From: Pararhizobium_B sp963760965
Lineage (GTDB): Bacteria; Pseudomonadota; Alphaproteobacteria; Rhizobiales; Rhizobiaceae
Direction: 5' to 3'
NCBI GenBank assembly: GCA_963760965.1
Contig: CAVXEW010000002.1
Location: 372,001-436,000, forward strand
Length of the DNA stretch: 64,000 nucleotides
In this document: positions 35,109 to 44,424 of the stretch, piece after piece
Position numbering within the stretch: position 1 is the first letter of the stretch
How the letters are laid out: every line of letters begins with the position of its first letter
Position numbers and translations under genes: made by a program
The notes under the pieces: generated by a model
Told to the model about the DNA's origin: nothing
What the model saw: the letters and a program-made list of their open reading frames with translations, nothing else
Database searches by the model: none

Positions 35109-36380
35109 CTATCCGCCGCCTCCCGCCGGTGCAAAGGCGGAAGCCGGCGCGTACCTGCCCCGGGCAAAGGATGCCTGCGGCGAGGCGATGAGCCCTGCCG
35201 CATAGTAGAGAAGGAACGAGCCGATCGTATATGGCTGCAGGATGTCGACCTCGACGAACGAGCGAACCAGCAGGAGAATGCAGATCCCGAACATCAGGTG
35301 CGAGCCGCGCAGGTCGCCGCCGCCGAGCAGGCGCCGCGTATGGCCGGCGAGCGCCCGCAGGAGGACGAGGGAAAGCAGAAAGGTGCCGACATATCCGAGT
35401 TCGACCAGCGTTTCGATGTAGGTGTCGTGAAAATGGAAGCCGGTCCGGCTTGCAATGTAGAACTCGCGCCATAGCCGCTCTGGTCCCGGAAATCCCTGCA
35501 CCCAGTAGGCCCGGTAGCCGATGCCGAGCAACGGCGCGTGCTTCGATACCTCGAGCCCCTGCGCCCAGAGATAGGTGCGGCCGGTCAGGCTGGTGCTCTT
35601 GTTGAAGGCGCCGAGCACGAGATCGATCGCGCCGAGCTGGATCGCCACCACGGCCAGGCCGCACCCGAGCACGATGCCGCCGACGAGCAGCGCCACGCGA
35701 TTGCCGGGCGCGAAGCGAACGAGAAGAGATACTCCGATGACTGCCGCAATCGCCGCAGCCAGGCTGATCACCGAGGTTGCGGAATCAGAGGCATGCAGGA
35801 CGTAGGCCGAGACGACGCCGACGAGGATCGCAGCCGCGCGCATCAGCCCCCGGTCCCGATAGATCCACAGGCTGCAGAACGAGAAGAATACGCCGAGAGA
35901 AGCGAAAAGGCCGAGCTGGTTCTTGGAAGCGAACGCACCGACCAGGCTGTAGGTGCCGTCCAGCGGATCGTACACATGGCTGCCGTCGACCAGCGCGAAG
36001 GCAACTACGAGAAAAGCGCCCGAGACCGAGCCGAGCAGGAAGGTGCGTTGGCTCATCGTCCGAGCGACGATCAGGATGCAGATGACGTGCGTGAGGTACT
36101 GCACGGCCGCTCGCGCCGAGACGCCTGCGGCCCTCGACCAGAAGACCGACAGGCAGGCCAGCGCCGAGAAGGCAAGGATCCAGGCGTATCCCGAGAACCT
36201 GCCGAACGCCTTGCGATAGTCGACGAGCAACAGCGGGAGCCAGAGGCCATAGTAGACGAGGATCGGAAGCTTTCCGAAGAGGGTCGAATAGGCGAAGACG
36301 CAATAGCACACCGAAATGGCCGCGACACCGTATGCCGCGTTGCATTCGGGATCGAGCAGCAGGGATTTCGATATGCGCAC
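35109..36380 (-). CDS. exoQ: Exopolysaccharide polymerase ExoQ (O-antigen ligase/Wzy-like)
   Basis: The protein has 423 residues with about ten to eleven membrane helices and a large periplasmic loop carrying GRTYLWAQGLEV and HDTYIETLVELG, the Wzy/O-antigen-ligase signature region. ExoQ joins lipid-linked octasaccharide repeats into high-molecular-weight polymer at the periplasmic face. The GTG start at 36380 has AGGAAGG six bases before it and lies ten bases after exoF. The order exoY-exoF-exoQ is the same as in Sinorhizobium. exoZ and exoB, which follow there, are absent here. Confidence 0.85.
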   Translation of the reverse strand: MRISKSLLLDPECNAAYGVAAISVCYCVFAYSTLFGKLPILVYYGLWLPLLLVDYRKAFGRFSGYAWILAFSALACLSVFWSRAAGVSARAAVQYLTHVICILIVARTMSQRTFLLGSVSGAFLVVAFALVDGSHVYDPLDGTYSLVGAFASKNQLGLFASLGVFFSFCSLWIYRDRGLMRAAAILVGVVSAYVLHASDSATSVISLAAAIAAVIGVSLLVRFAPGNRVALLVGGIVLGCGLAVVAIQLGAIDLVLGAFNKSTSLTGRTYLWAQGLEVSKHAPLLGIGYRAYWVQGFPGPERLWREFYIASRTGFHFHDTYIETLVELGYVGTFLLSLVLLRALAGHTRRLLGGGDLRGSHLMFGICILLLVRSFVEVDILQPYTIGSFLLYYAAGLIASPQASFARGRYAPASAFAPAGGGG

Positions 36381-36390
36381 GTGCGCCTTC

Positions 36391-37716
36391 CTATCCGTCC
36401 CGCGCCGTCGGCAGTTGCACCGTCGTCTTGATGACATCGCCCGGCAGGACGCGCGTGCCTTCGGTCGCCTTGATCGTCTTCGTCGAGCCATCCTTGGCCG
36501 TGCGCACGATCGTGTAACCAGTCTCCGGCAGGCTTGCCGGACCGCTTCCGGGCGCGGAAGCCGACTGCAGGACTGCCTCGAGCATCAGGTCGCGATTCAT
36601 CGAAAGCTTGCGGGTGATCTCGCGCAGTTGCTCGTTTGCGTCCTGCAACTGCTTGGTCCTTTGGGAATCGCGGTCGTTCTCGAACTTGATCTGGTCCTGG
36701 TCGGCCTTGTTCATGTCCTGTCTGGCCTGCAGGCGCGTCGTGTCGAGATCGAGGAGCCGGCTTCGCAGATCCGCGATCTGCGCCTGGAGATTGAGAACGC
36801 GCGAATTGACGACAAGGCCCTTGCTGGCGAGATTGCCTATGCCGCCGAGCTGCTTCTGCATCAGCTGGAGCTGCTTCTCCTGCGTGTCGCCCTTCTTCTT
36901 CAGCGACTCGATCTCGGAGTGCAGCAGGTCCTTCAGATCCTTGAGGGCCTGCAGCTTGAGCGTCTTGTTGCGGGTGTCCACGGAGAGAATGTCGTTCTGG
37001 TTGGCCATCAGCTTGTCCGCGTCTGGCGCGCCCTTCAGATCGGACGGCATGTCGACACTGGACTTTCCGGCAGCCTCGGCCTTGAGGCGGGCCTTTTCCG
37101 CGAGCAGCTGGTCGCGCCGGGTGACGAGCACATCGTAGCTGCCCTTGGCATTGATGAAGTTGCGCTCCGGCCGACCGCCGGAACTCTGTTCGTGCCGCAG
37201 CCCTCCTGCGAGCGAGATCGCTTTCAGGACGGTCAGCCCGGGCTGGTAGGGATACTGGCCGGCGGTCTGCACGTCCCCCGTCACGAAAACAGGACGATAC
37301 TGCACGATCTCGACGGAGGCCGAAGGGCGGTCGATCAGGCCGAGGTCCTGCTGCAGGCGGTCGCCTATGGTCGTGGCGAGCTCCTCCGTCGTCCTGCCGG
37401 AAGCCTTGATCGAGCCCGCGAAGGGGATCGAGATCTTCCCGTCAGGCCCGACGCTGTAGTCGCCGCTCACCGAAGACCAGTCGCGGAACGTCGCCTCGGC
37501 CGTCTGCCATTCGGAAATGCGTATCTTCAGCTTGTCGAGCGGCCCCAGCGTGTATGTGCCCGCGACATTTGTGGCGCCGGCCGCATCCGCGGCGCTGGCG
37601 GCAGCCGGCAGGGCGGGCAACGCGAGAACGAGCAGTGCGATGGCAGCAAGCAGCCGGGCGACGGGGCGGCGCGCCCCGCGACGGGATGTGAGGGCGGTCG
37701 TCAACGAGGAATTCAT
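36391..37716 (-). CDS. exoF: Polysaccharide export protein ExoF (SLBB/Wza-like)
   Basis: The protein has 441 residues with a signal peptide (LLAAIALLVLALPALPAAASA). A polysaccharide-export domain (YTLGPLDKLKIRISEW, DGKISIPFAGSIKASGRT) and an SLBB domain (VFVTGDVQTAGQYPYQPGLT) follow. A coiled coil of about 150 residues precedes a second SLBB-like end (RVLPGDVIKTTV). It would link polymerisation to outer-membrane export together with ExoP. It starts 11 bases after exoY. The ATG at 37716 has a weak ribosome site, as expected for coupled translation. Confidence 0.87.
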   Translation of the reverse strand: MNSSLTTALTSRRGARRPVARLLAAIALLVLALPALPAAASAADAAGATNVAGTYTLGPLDKLKIRISEWQTAEATFRDWSSVSGDYSVGPDGKISIPFAGSIKASGRTTEELATTIGDRLQQDLGLIDRPSASVEIVQYRPVFVTGDVQTAGQYPYQPGLTVLKAISLAGGLRHEQSSGGRPERNFINAKGSYDVLVTRRDQLLAEKARLKAEAAGKSSVDMPSDLKGAPDADKLMANQNDILSVDTRNKTLKLQALKDLKDLLHSEIESLKKKGDTQEKQLQLMQKQLGGIGNLASKGLVVNSRVLNLQAQIADLRSRLLDLDTTRLQARQDMNKADQDQIKFENDRDSQRTKQLQDANEQLREITRKLSMNRDLMLEAVLQSASAPGSGPASLPETGYTIVRTAKDGSTKTIKATEGTRVLPGDVIKTTVQLPTARDG

Positions 37717-37727
37717 GTCGCGCACCG

Positions 37728-38405
37728 TCAATAGCTGCCGCGCTGGCCACAGACGGCAGGCACGGTCTTCACAATGATCACGACATCCTGGCCAAGCGAC
37801 CAGTTCTCGACATAGTGCCGGTCGAAGGCGACCCGGGACTGGTACGACACGTCGTTGCGGCCGCTGATCTGCCAAAGACCCGTCAGACCGGGCCGCGAGC
37901 GCAGGTAATATTGCGCGGCGTGGCCGTAATAGGTCAGTTCGTCATCGACGACGGGGCGAGGGCCGACGATGCTCATGTCCCCGGCCAGGATATTTATGAG
38001 TTGCGGGAGCTCGTCGATGCTGAGCTTGCGAAGAACGGATCCGACGCGCGTGACGCGCGGGTCACTCTTAAGCTTGCGTGTTTCCTCCCATTCCCTTCGC
38101 ATCTCCGGATGCCTGCGGAGATGCTCCTCGAGGACCTTTTCGCCGTCCAGCACCATCGTGCGGAATTTCAGGCAGTTGAACTCGTTGCCGTTGTGGCCGA
38201 TCCGGGTGTGGCCGTAAAACGGGGATCCCCCGTCCGTCATCTTGATCAGCAGCGCGATCATGAGAAAGAGGGGGCCCAGAAGAACGAGCCCGCCGATTGC
38301 GCCGGCGATGTCGAACAATCGCTTCAGGAATCCGCCCGTCGGTTGAAAGGCTCGAGCCTCTGCACGAAAATACCAGATGGATGCGAGCCTGATCGCATTC
38401 TTCAT
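37728..38405 (-). CDS. exoY: Undecaprenyl-phosphate galactosephosphotransferase ExoY
   Basis: This 225-residue initiating sugar transferase has an N-terminal membrane helix (IAGAIGGLVLLGPLFLMIALLI). The catalytic family motifs follow: KFRTMVLDGE, LRKLSIDELPQLINILAGDM, GPRPVVDDE, and RSRPGLTGLWQISGRNDVSY. It transfers galactose-1-phosphate from UDP-galactose to the lipid carrier, the first step of succinoglycan repeat synthesis. The ATG at 38405 has GAGGAG seven bases before it. It leads exoY-exoF-exoQ and is divergent from exoX, its inhibitor in Sinorhizobium. Confidence 0.92.
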   Translation of the reverse strand: MKNAIRLASIWYFRAEARAFQPTGGFLKRLFDIAGAIGGLVLLGPLFLMIALLIKMTDGGSPFYGHTRIGHNGNEFNCLKFRTMVLDGEKVLEEHLRRHPEMRREWEETRKLKSDPRVTRVGSVLRKLSIDELPQLINILAGDMSIVGPRPVVDDELTYYGHAAQYYLRSRPGLTGLWQISGRNDVSYQSRVAFDRHYVENWSLGQDVVIIVKTVPAVCGQRGSY

Positions 38406-39004
38406 CGACTGCTCCTCGGATCGTGTTGCGGGGGCCAGAATTGCGCTGCAACGCAACATAGCGCCTCGCCCGCAGGTGCAAGCAAACTTTCATCCCAATC
38501 GCGGGAAAAATTTGCCAGGAGACGTAATATTGCGTATCCATCTTTCATGAGACGTGATGGAACCTGCAAATTTCAATCTTGCGCATATGCTAAATCGATT
38601 GCGGGAGGGGACTTGTCTTTCTCAGCGTCCGATTACTTCTTCATGTCAGGCTTATATTCTTCTATTTTTCTTCTGTTGGTTGAATTTGATCTCCCTGAAA
38701 CAAATCTGCGCCCCACCCTGCCGCACGCAGGAACGCGGGGGAGCAAGGAAGCTGGCGGTCCGGGGCCGTGTCCCTTTTGCATCTCGGTTCCGCAAACGAC
38801 ACCGTCATACCTCGGTGCCCTTCGCTCTCCGGTTGCCCGCCGACGGCGTCCGGATTATGCTTCGCGCGAGGGTTGCTCGAAATCGACAGGCAGAGGAACC
38901 GTCGCCTTGCGACGAAGGGCCTGCGTTCAATCAACATTCCGGAAGGAAAGGGCCGGCCAATTGGCCTGCGTCAAGACACGGTTCCGACAGGACGCGAGAA
39001 CAAC
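38406..39004. other. exoY-exoX divergent intergenic region
   Basis: About 600 bases with no convincing gene. The stretch 38490-38710 is AT-rich against a GC-rich background and probably holds the exoY promoter and regulator sites. The rest, up to exoX, has normal GC. Open frames across it have no family resemblance. Confidence 0.55.
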
Positions 39005-39265
39005 ATGAGACTGCCTCGATTCATGCTTGGCATGCTCGCAGTCTTGCTGGCGTTTGCCATCGTGACTTTTTTCCTGACCGGCGCATTCTGGGCAACGGTC
39101 GTGCAGACCATCGTCTGCGCCGTTCTCATCCAGGCTGGCTATTTCATCGTCATTCTCTTCATGGTGTCGCGGAGCGAGAAGCGGCAGGACGATCGGGCCC
39201 CCACCAGGGAGCGCGAGGCTTCGCCGAAAGAGAAATCGGACGGGAAGCCGGCGACCCACCACTAG
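39005..39265 (+). CDS. exoX: Exopolysaccharide production repressor ExoX
   Basis: This 86-residue protein has two close membrane helices (FMLGMLAVLLAFAIVTFFLT and TIVCAVLIQAGYFIVILFMV) and a charged cytoplasmic tail (RSEKRQDDRAPTRERE). Size, the helix pair and the AVLIQAGYF motif match ExoX of Sinorhizobium, which lowers exopolysaccharide output by acting on ExoY after transcription. It lies between exoY and exoU as in that organism. The ribosome site is weak. Confidence 0.85.
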   Translation: MRLPRFMLGMLAVLLAFAIVTFFLTGAFWATVVQTIVCAVLIQAGYFIVILFMVSRSEKRQDDRAPTREREASPKEKSDGKPATHH

Positions 39266-39474
39266 GCGCGACGTGCCGCAGGCAAGCGCGCCCCTGTCTC
39301 GGGGCCGCCTGTTTCCGGCGCATGGGCAAGCCGATCGGTCTGCAGGGGCTTGCGAGGGCAGGACGCGCGGCCGGCGCTGAAATATGGCCATATTCACTCT
39401 GTTGGCTACAGATCGGCTGGAACATCCGGCAAGACCGGACGTTGTCGGGCCGCCTGCCCAAGAGGAAGTGCCTC

Positions 39475-40476
39475 ATGCCATCCGTCCAAGCTCGAGTATG
39501 CGTGGTCATCGCGGCCTACGACGCCGAAGCGACTATATCGCGCGCAATCGCTTCGGCGCTGGAGGAGCCGGAAGTGGCCGAGGTCATCGTGGTCGATGAC
39601 AGTTCGAGGGACGGCACCTGCGAGGCGGCGGCCGCCTGCGATGACGGTACCGGACGGCTGCAGCTCATCAGGTGCCCGCAAAACGGCGGGCCCGCCGCCG
39701 CCCGCAACCTTGCGCTTGACGCCAGCGCCGCCCCCCTCGTCAGCATTCTCGATTCCGACGACTTTTTCGTTCCGGGGCGTTTCCGCACCCTTCTGGACGA
39801 GGACGACTGGGACATGATCGCCGACAACATCGTCTTCGTGCCACCCGAGACGGCCGATACGCTCGGCCCGGTGCAACGGTTCGAGCGTCGCGCCCGGTTC
39901 CTGGGGCTCGCTGAATTCGTCGAGGGCAACATCTCGCAGCGCGGCCGGCGTCGCGGGGAGATCGGCTTTCTGAAGCCGGTCATGCGGCGAGCGTTTCTCG
40001 AAGCGCACGGGCTGCGCTATGGCGAGAGCCTGAGACTTGGCGAGGATTACGATCTCTACGCCCGGGCCCTCGCCTGCGGCGCGCGCTACAAGGTGGTGCG
40101 ACACTGCGGATACGTGGCTGTCGAACGGCCGGACTCGTTGAGCGGGCTGCATCGCACAGAAGACCTGCAGCGGCTCGGCGAAGCCGACGAGGCGATCATG
40201 GACACGCTTGGCCTCGACGCCGGCGCGCGCAGCGCGCTCGTCCGGCACCGCCGGCAGATCCACGAGAAATTCGAGCATCGGCGCCTGCTCGACCGAAAGC
40301 GCGAAGGCGGCATTGCGGCGGCCGTTCGCTACGCGCTCTCTCGCCCGGCATACATGCCGGCCGTCGCCGGCGCCGTCCTCAGGGACAAGCTCGGGACCAT
40401 GGCTCCCCGGCGCGCCATGAACTCGCCGGCAGCCGCCCCGCGCTACCTCTTCCGGGAGGGCATGCTCCCGGAATGA
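39475..40476 (+). CDS. exoU: Family 2 glycosyltransferase, ExoU-like
   Basis: The protein has 333 residues with a GT2 (GT-A) fold: VCVVIAAYDAEATISRAI, VIVVDDSSRDGT, NGGPAAARN, and the metal-binding SILDSDDFF. The acceptor region is GFLKPVMRRAFLEAHGLRYG, with LRLGEDYDLYARAL following. ExoU adds the sixth sugar (beta-1,6-glucose) of succinoglycan. The position next to exoX and the resemblance to ExoO further right support the name. The ATG at 39475 follows AGAGGAAG. It has no predicted membrane helix and acts at the cytoplasmic face. Confidence 0.8.
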   Translation: MPSVQARVCVVIAAYDAEATISRAIASALEEPEVAEVIVVDDSSRDGTCEAAAACDDGTGRLQLIRCPQNGGPAAARNLALDASAAPLVSILDSDDFFVPGRFRTLLDEDDWDMIADNIVFVPPETADTLGPVQRFERRARFLGLAEFVEGNISQRGRRRGEIGFLKPVMRRAFLEAHGLRYGESLRLGEDYDLYARALACGARYKVVRHCGYVAVERPDSLSGLHRTEDLQRLGEADEAIMDTLGLDAGARSALVRHRRQIHEKFEHRRLLDRKREGGIAAAVRYALSRPAYMPAVAGAVLRDKLGTMAPRRAMNSPAAAPRYLFREGMLPE

Positions 40477-40519
40477 GCGGGCCGCCCTGCGAGCCGGCAA
40501 ATCACCTGAAGTTAAAGTA

Positions 40520-40568
40520 GCAATGCAATATCAATACATTAATACAAGAAACTTGAATTGTGCATTGC
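40520..40568. promoter_or_regulatory. Inverted repeat in AT-rich promoter region
   Basis: GCAATGCA (40520-40527) and TGCATTGC (40561-40568) form an inverted repeat 33 bases apart in an AT-rich patch about 90-135 bases before the first GT4 gene. It may be an operator or part of a promoter; the protein that would bind is unknown. Confidence 0.4.
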
Positions 40569-40656
40569 AACAGCCACCCTATCTTCGGCCGTGTTGGCGC
40601 CCCCCGGAACCCGGGTGGCTGGCCGGTGACGAACCCAGAAACCGGAGCGAGACGCG

Positions 40657-41736
40657 ATGAGAGTGCTTTTTGCCGGCGGACATGGATACGCCCCGGAAAT
40701 CTATGGCGGCGTGGAGTCCAGTACCCACCACCTTGTGAAACAGCTCCTGGAGGCGGGCCACCCGGCGGCCGTCCACGCCGCGCTCTTCGGCGAGGGGATG
40801 TTCGGCTGGCGCGCCCGCGCGAAGATCAAGCTCTCGCGAGGCAAGATCGCCACGGACACGTCGTGCGGCTACCCGGTCATGCGCTCATGGTTTCCCTGGG
40901 AGACGGCGCGCCATGCCGTGGCACGGTTCAGGCCGGACGTGGCCGTTGTCCAGTGCCACAAGTCGGTTCCGATTGCGAAGGCATTGCAGGAGGCGGGCGT
41001 ACCGCAAGTCGTCTATCTTAGAAACGTTGAATTCGACGAACTCGCGGGCAATCCGGCCGATTTGCGCTCCGCCAGCTTCATCGCGAATTCGCGCTTCACG
41101 GCCAGGACATACCGGGATCGCTTCGGCATCCGGCCGGACGTCATTCCGCCGACCATCGATCCGCAGGCCTACGCTACCGAGACGAGCGGGGACTTCGTTA
41201 CCTTCGTCAACCCCTATCCCGAGAAGGGCTTCGACCGGGCGGTGGAGATTGCCGCCGCCTGCCCCGAAATTCCGTTCCTGTTCATCGAGAGCTGGAATCT
41301 CGACGACCGCAATCTCGCCCGCGTGCATGAGGCGATCGCGCCGCTGAAGAACGTCGCATTCCGGCGGCGGACGAACGACATGAAGTCGGTCTACGCCCGG
41401 ACGCGGATCCTTCTTGCGCCGAGCAAGTGGGAGGAGGCGTGGGGGCGCGTCGCCTCCGAGGCCCATTGCAGCGGCATCCCGGTCGTCGGGTCGAGTCGCG
41501 GGGGGCTGCCCGAAGCGATCGGACCGGGCGGCATCGTGCTCGACCACGATGCGCCCGCCACAGAGTGGGCAGCAGCGGTCGGCAGGCTCTGGAACGACAA
41601 GGTCCACTACGGCCGGCTGTCGGATGCCGCCCGCGAATTCTCCCGGCGCGATGAATTGCGGCCCGAGATGCAGTTCGATGTCTTCATGGGCATCCTGCAG
41701 GAAGCCGTCGGCCGCCGTATCCCCGCAGCAGCCTAG
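40657..41736 (+). CDS. Family 4 glycosyltransferase
   Basis: The protein has 359 residues with a GT-B fold. It starts RVLFAGGHGYAPEIYGGVES, a GT4 N-terminal donor/acceptor loop. The nucleotide-sugar-binding part has VTFVNPYPEKGFDRAVEIA and the E-x7-E region in SKWEEAWGRVASEAHCSGIP. It lies where exoV stands in the Sinorhizobium order, but it is not a pyruvyltransferase. It is probably a side-chain sugar transferase of this exopolysaccharide; the sugar is unknown. It follows an AT-rich 180-base promoter region. Confidence 0.8.
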   Translation: MRVLFAGGHGYAPEIYGGVESSTHHLVKQLLEAGHPAAVHAALFGEGMFGWRARAKIKLSRGKIATDTSCGYPVMRSWFPWETARHAVARFRPDVAVVQCHKSVPIAKALQEAGVPQVVYLRNVEFDELAGNPADLRSASFIANSRFTARTYRDRFGIRPDVIPPTIDPQAYATETSGDFVTFVNPYPEKGFDRAVEIAAACPEIPFLFIESWNLDDRNLARVHEAIAPLKNVAFRRRTNDMKSVYARTRILLAPSKWEEAWGRVASEAHCSGIPVVGSSRGGLPEAIGPGGIVLDHDAPATEWAAAVGRLWNDKVHYGRLSDAAREFSRRDELRPEMQFDVFMGILQEAVGRRIPAAA

Positions 41737-41785
41737 CCGACCGGCGCGGGCACCGCGAGCGGCAACCAGCACAAGCCGAGGTTAC

Positions 41786-42967
41786 ATGAGAGTCTGTTTC
41801 GTCATCGGCGAGTTTCCCGCCCTGTCGCACACCTTCGTTGTCGATCAGGCCGAGGCATTCGTACGCCTGGGCCACGACGTGCGGGTTGTGTGCGACCGGA
41901 TCTGCCGGGACAGCGGCGTCGACTTCTCGAAAGAACCCGTGCGTTCGCTCATGCAGCGCACCCGCCGCTGGTGGGGCGCGCCCGACGGCCTCCGCCTGGG
42001 CCTTCAACACCTGCCGCACCGCCTCAGGGACAAGCTGTCGACTGCTGCGGACGTCTACTGGAACGATCCTTTCCTCGACTGCGACGTCATCCTGGCGCAT
42101 TTCGGCGGCAACGGCCTGCGGGTGGCCCGGGCGAAGAAGCGGGGGCGCATCGCCGCCCCGCTCGTCACCATCTTCCACGGCAACGACGTGGGAGTGCACC
42201 ATCGTTCCGGAACGCTCGACGTCTACAATCCGCTTTTCCGCCACGGCGCACTGCAGCTGACCGTCAATGCGGCGTTCCGCCGGACACTGGTCGCCGCAGG
42301 CGCGGCGGAGGAAAGCGTCGATGTCCACCACATGGGAATCGACTGCGACGAGATCGCCTACCACTGGCGCCCGTGGACCGCGGGACCCCTGGAATTGATC
42401 TCCGTCTGCCGCCTTGTGGAGAAGAAGGGCATCGAACACGCGCTGCGCGGCCTTGCGCGGCTCTCGGCCGCCCGGCCCAGTCTCGACTGGCGCTACAGTA
42501 TCATCGGCGACGGCCCTCTGGCATCCGGCCTCCAGGCCCTCGCGGGTGAGCTCGGCCTCGGGGAGCGGGTGCGGTTCCTCGGAGCGCGACCGCACGCGGA
42601 GGTCCGCACGTGGCTCGCGGACGCCCATGTCTTCCTGCTGCCGAGCGTGACGGCGGCCGACGGAGACGTCGAGGGAATCCCGGTCGCGCTCATGGAAGCG
42701 GCCGCCGCCGGGCTGATCGTCGTCAGTTCGCGTCATTCAGGCATACCGGAACTCATCCCCGATCGCGAGGCTGGCTTCCTGTCGGATGAGCGCGATGCCG
42801 ACGGACTGGCCGAGAGTATCGCCACGATCGCCGGCGACCACGTCGGCTGCCGGCCGATGACGCTCGCCGCGCGATCCCGCGTGGAGTCCGAGTTCAACAG
42901 CCGGCTCCTTCACGAAAGACTTTGCGAGCGTCTCGCGGCGTTGTTGCCCGCAGAGCGCGCGGCATGA
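41786..42967 (+). CDS. Family 4 glycosyltransferase (WcaL/AmsK-like)
   Basis: The protein has 393 residues. It opens with VCFVIGEFPALSHTFVVDQ, the pattern of colanic-acid-type GT4 enzymes, then DVILAHFGGNGLR and TIFHGNDVG. The C-terminal domain has ISVCRLVEKKGIEHAL, YSIIGDGPL and the donor-binding EGIPVALMEAAAAGLIVVS. It is a retaining transferase, so it would make an alpha linkage. This differs from the beta-specific GT2 ExoW that would occupy this position in succinoglycan synthesis. It overlaps the flippase start by four bases (ATGA). Confidence 0.82.
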   Translation: MRVCFVIGEFPALSHTFVVDQAEAFVRLGHDVRVVCDRICRDSGVDFSKEPVRSLMQRTRRWWGAPDGLRLGLQHLPHRLRDKLSTAADVYWNDPFLDCDVILAHFGGNGLRVARAKKRGRIAAPLVTIFHGNDVGVHHRSGTLDVYNPLFRHGALQLTVNAAFRRTLVAAGAAEESVDVHHMGIDCDEIAYHWRPWTAGPLELISVCRLVEKKGIEHALRGLARLSAARPSLDWRYSIIGDGPLASGLQALAGELGLGERVRFLGARPHAEVRTWLADAHVFLLPSVTAADGDVEGIPVALMEAAAAGLIVVSSRHSGIPELIPDREAGFLSDERDADGLAESIATIAGDHVGCRPMTLAARSRVESEFNSRLLHERLCERLAALLPAERAA

Positions 42968-44424
42968 GCGAGACGGCGCTTCATGTCGGTCGAACGGCGC
43001 TGCGCGGCGGTCTGGTCACAGGCGGCTCCCAGGCCATCAAGGTATCGATCCAGTTCCTGTCGGTCGTCGTCATGGCCCGGCTTCTCGCGCCGGAGGCTTT
43101 CGGCCTGATTGCGTCGGTCAGCCCGATCGTCGCCTTCGTCGGGCTCTTCCAGAACCTCGGACTTCAGCAGGCCGTGATCCAGCGCAGGGAGATCAGCCAG
43201 AGACAGCTGAACCAGGTCTTCTGGGTGACCGTGCTCGTGGGCGGAGCCTCGACACTCATCATCGTCCTGCTCTCGCCGGCCGTAGCCGCCTTCTACGGCG
43301 ATCCCCGCATGGTGGGGATCACCATCGCCGCGGGGCTGCCGTTGCTCCTCGGCAGCGTGTCGGCCCTGCCGCTCAGCCTGATGAACCGCAATCTCCAGTT
43401 CGGCCAGCTGGCGGTCAACGACATTCTGATGGCGGTCGCGAGCTTCATCACCGCAGCAGGCGCGGCCTATGCCGGCCTGGGATACTGGTCCCTGCTGATC
43501 GGCTCGGCAGTCTCCATGCTGGTCTCGATGCTTGCGGCATGGAGGGCGGCCCGGTGGACGCCGAACCGGCCCGAATGGCGGCTCGAATCCGATCTCCTTT
43601 CCTTCGGCGCCAACCTGACCGGCTTCAAGCTCGTCAATTTCTTCGCCCGAAACCTCGACAACATCCTGATCGGCCAATTCGCGGGGCCGGTGCAGCTCGG
43701 TTATTACGACCGCGGCTACAAGCTCCTCCTCTTTCCGCTGCAGAACATCAACCAGCCTTTGACGCGGGTGATGATTCCACTTCTCAGTCGCATCCACGAG
43801 GACAGGGCGCGCTTCCGTGACATCTACCTGAGAACGAACTGGCTGCTGGCGGCCGTGACCGTTCCGGGCATCGCCGCGCTCATTTGCACCTCCCACCACG
43901 TCGTTGCCTTGCTCTTCGGCGAGCGGTGGCTGCCGGTCGCACCCATCTTCTTCTGGCTTGGGATCGCCGGGATCGCGCAGCCGGTCTCCAACACCACGGG
44001 CTGGCTCTTCATCTGCCAGGGAAAGACGAAGACGATGTTCCGCTGGGGCATCTACTCGGCGACCGTCTCCGTGGTCGCGTTCTTCGCCGGCCTGCATTGG
44101 GGCGCTGCGGGTGTTGCAGCCGCCTACGCCATCAGCGGCTATGTTCTGAGCCTGCCGGTGCTCGCGGTGGTCGTCCACAGGACCGGTCCCATCACAGCGG
44201 CCGACTTCCTCTCGATGCAAGGACTTTTCGTCACGGCCGCAGCCGCAAGCTGGTTCGTCTACCACGCGCTGCCGCAGCCCTGGACGTCGGGAAGCGATCT
44301 GCTCGCGATCGCCCTGGCAGTCGCCGTCAGCTATGCGATCGCCGCTGCGCTCATGCTCGCCTTTCCGCCGTCGCGCCGGGCGCTCCGCCACGCCCTTGGC
44401 AACATCCTCGAGAGTCTCGGGTAG
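42964..44424 (+). CDS. Lipid-linked oligosaccharide flippase (Wzx/MOP superfamily, ExoT position)
   Basis: The protein has 486 residues with about twelve to fourteen membrane helices. It carries the polysaccharide-biosynthesis signature near the N-terminus (VVVMARLLAPEAFGLIASVS) and the conserved YYDRGYKLLLFPLQNINQPL. It would move the undecaprenyl-linked repeat to the periplasm. It lies in the position of exoT. The start is in ATGA overlap with the upstream GT4. Because flippases can prefer a given repeat, its joint occurrence with new GT4 genes suggests a matched module. Confidence 0.85.
   Translation: MSETALHVGRTALRGGLVTGGSQAIKVSIQFLSVVVMARLLAPEAFGLIASVSPIVAFVGLFQNLGLQQAVIQRREISQRQLNQVFWVTVLVGGASTLIIVLLSPAVAAFYGDPRMVGITIAAGLPLLLGSVSALPLSLMNRNLQFGQLAVNDILMAVASFITAAGAAYAGLGYWSLLIGSAVSMLVSMLAAWRAARWTPNRPEWRLESDLLSFGANLTGFKLVNFFARNLDNILIGQFAGPVQLGYYDRGYKLLLFPLQNINQPLTRVMIPLLSRIHEDRARFRDIYLRTNWLLAAVTVPGIAALICTSHHVVALLFGERWLPVAPIFFWLGIAGIAQPVSNTTGWLFICQGKTKTMFRWGIYSATVSVVAFFAGLHWGAAGVAAAYAISGYVLSLPVLAVVVHRTGPITAADFLSMQGLFVTAAAASWFVYHALPQPWTSGSDLLAIALAVAVSYAIAAALMLAFPPSRRALRHALGNILESLG

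Noticed and set aside
38959..38973. TTGGCCTGCGTCAA as a FixK box before exoX
   Set aside because: The left half departs from TTGAT at two positions; unlike the two cco boxes it is not convincing without binding data.
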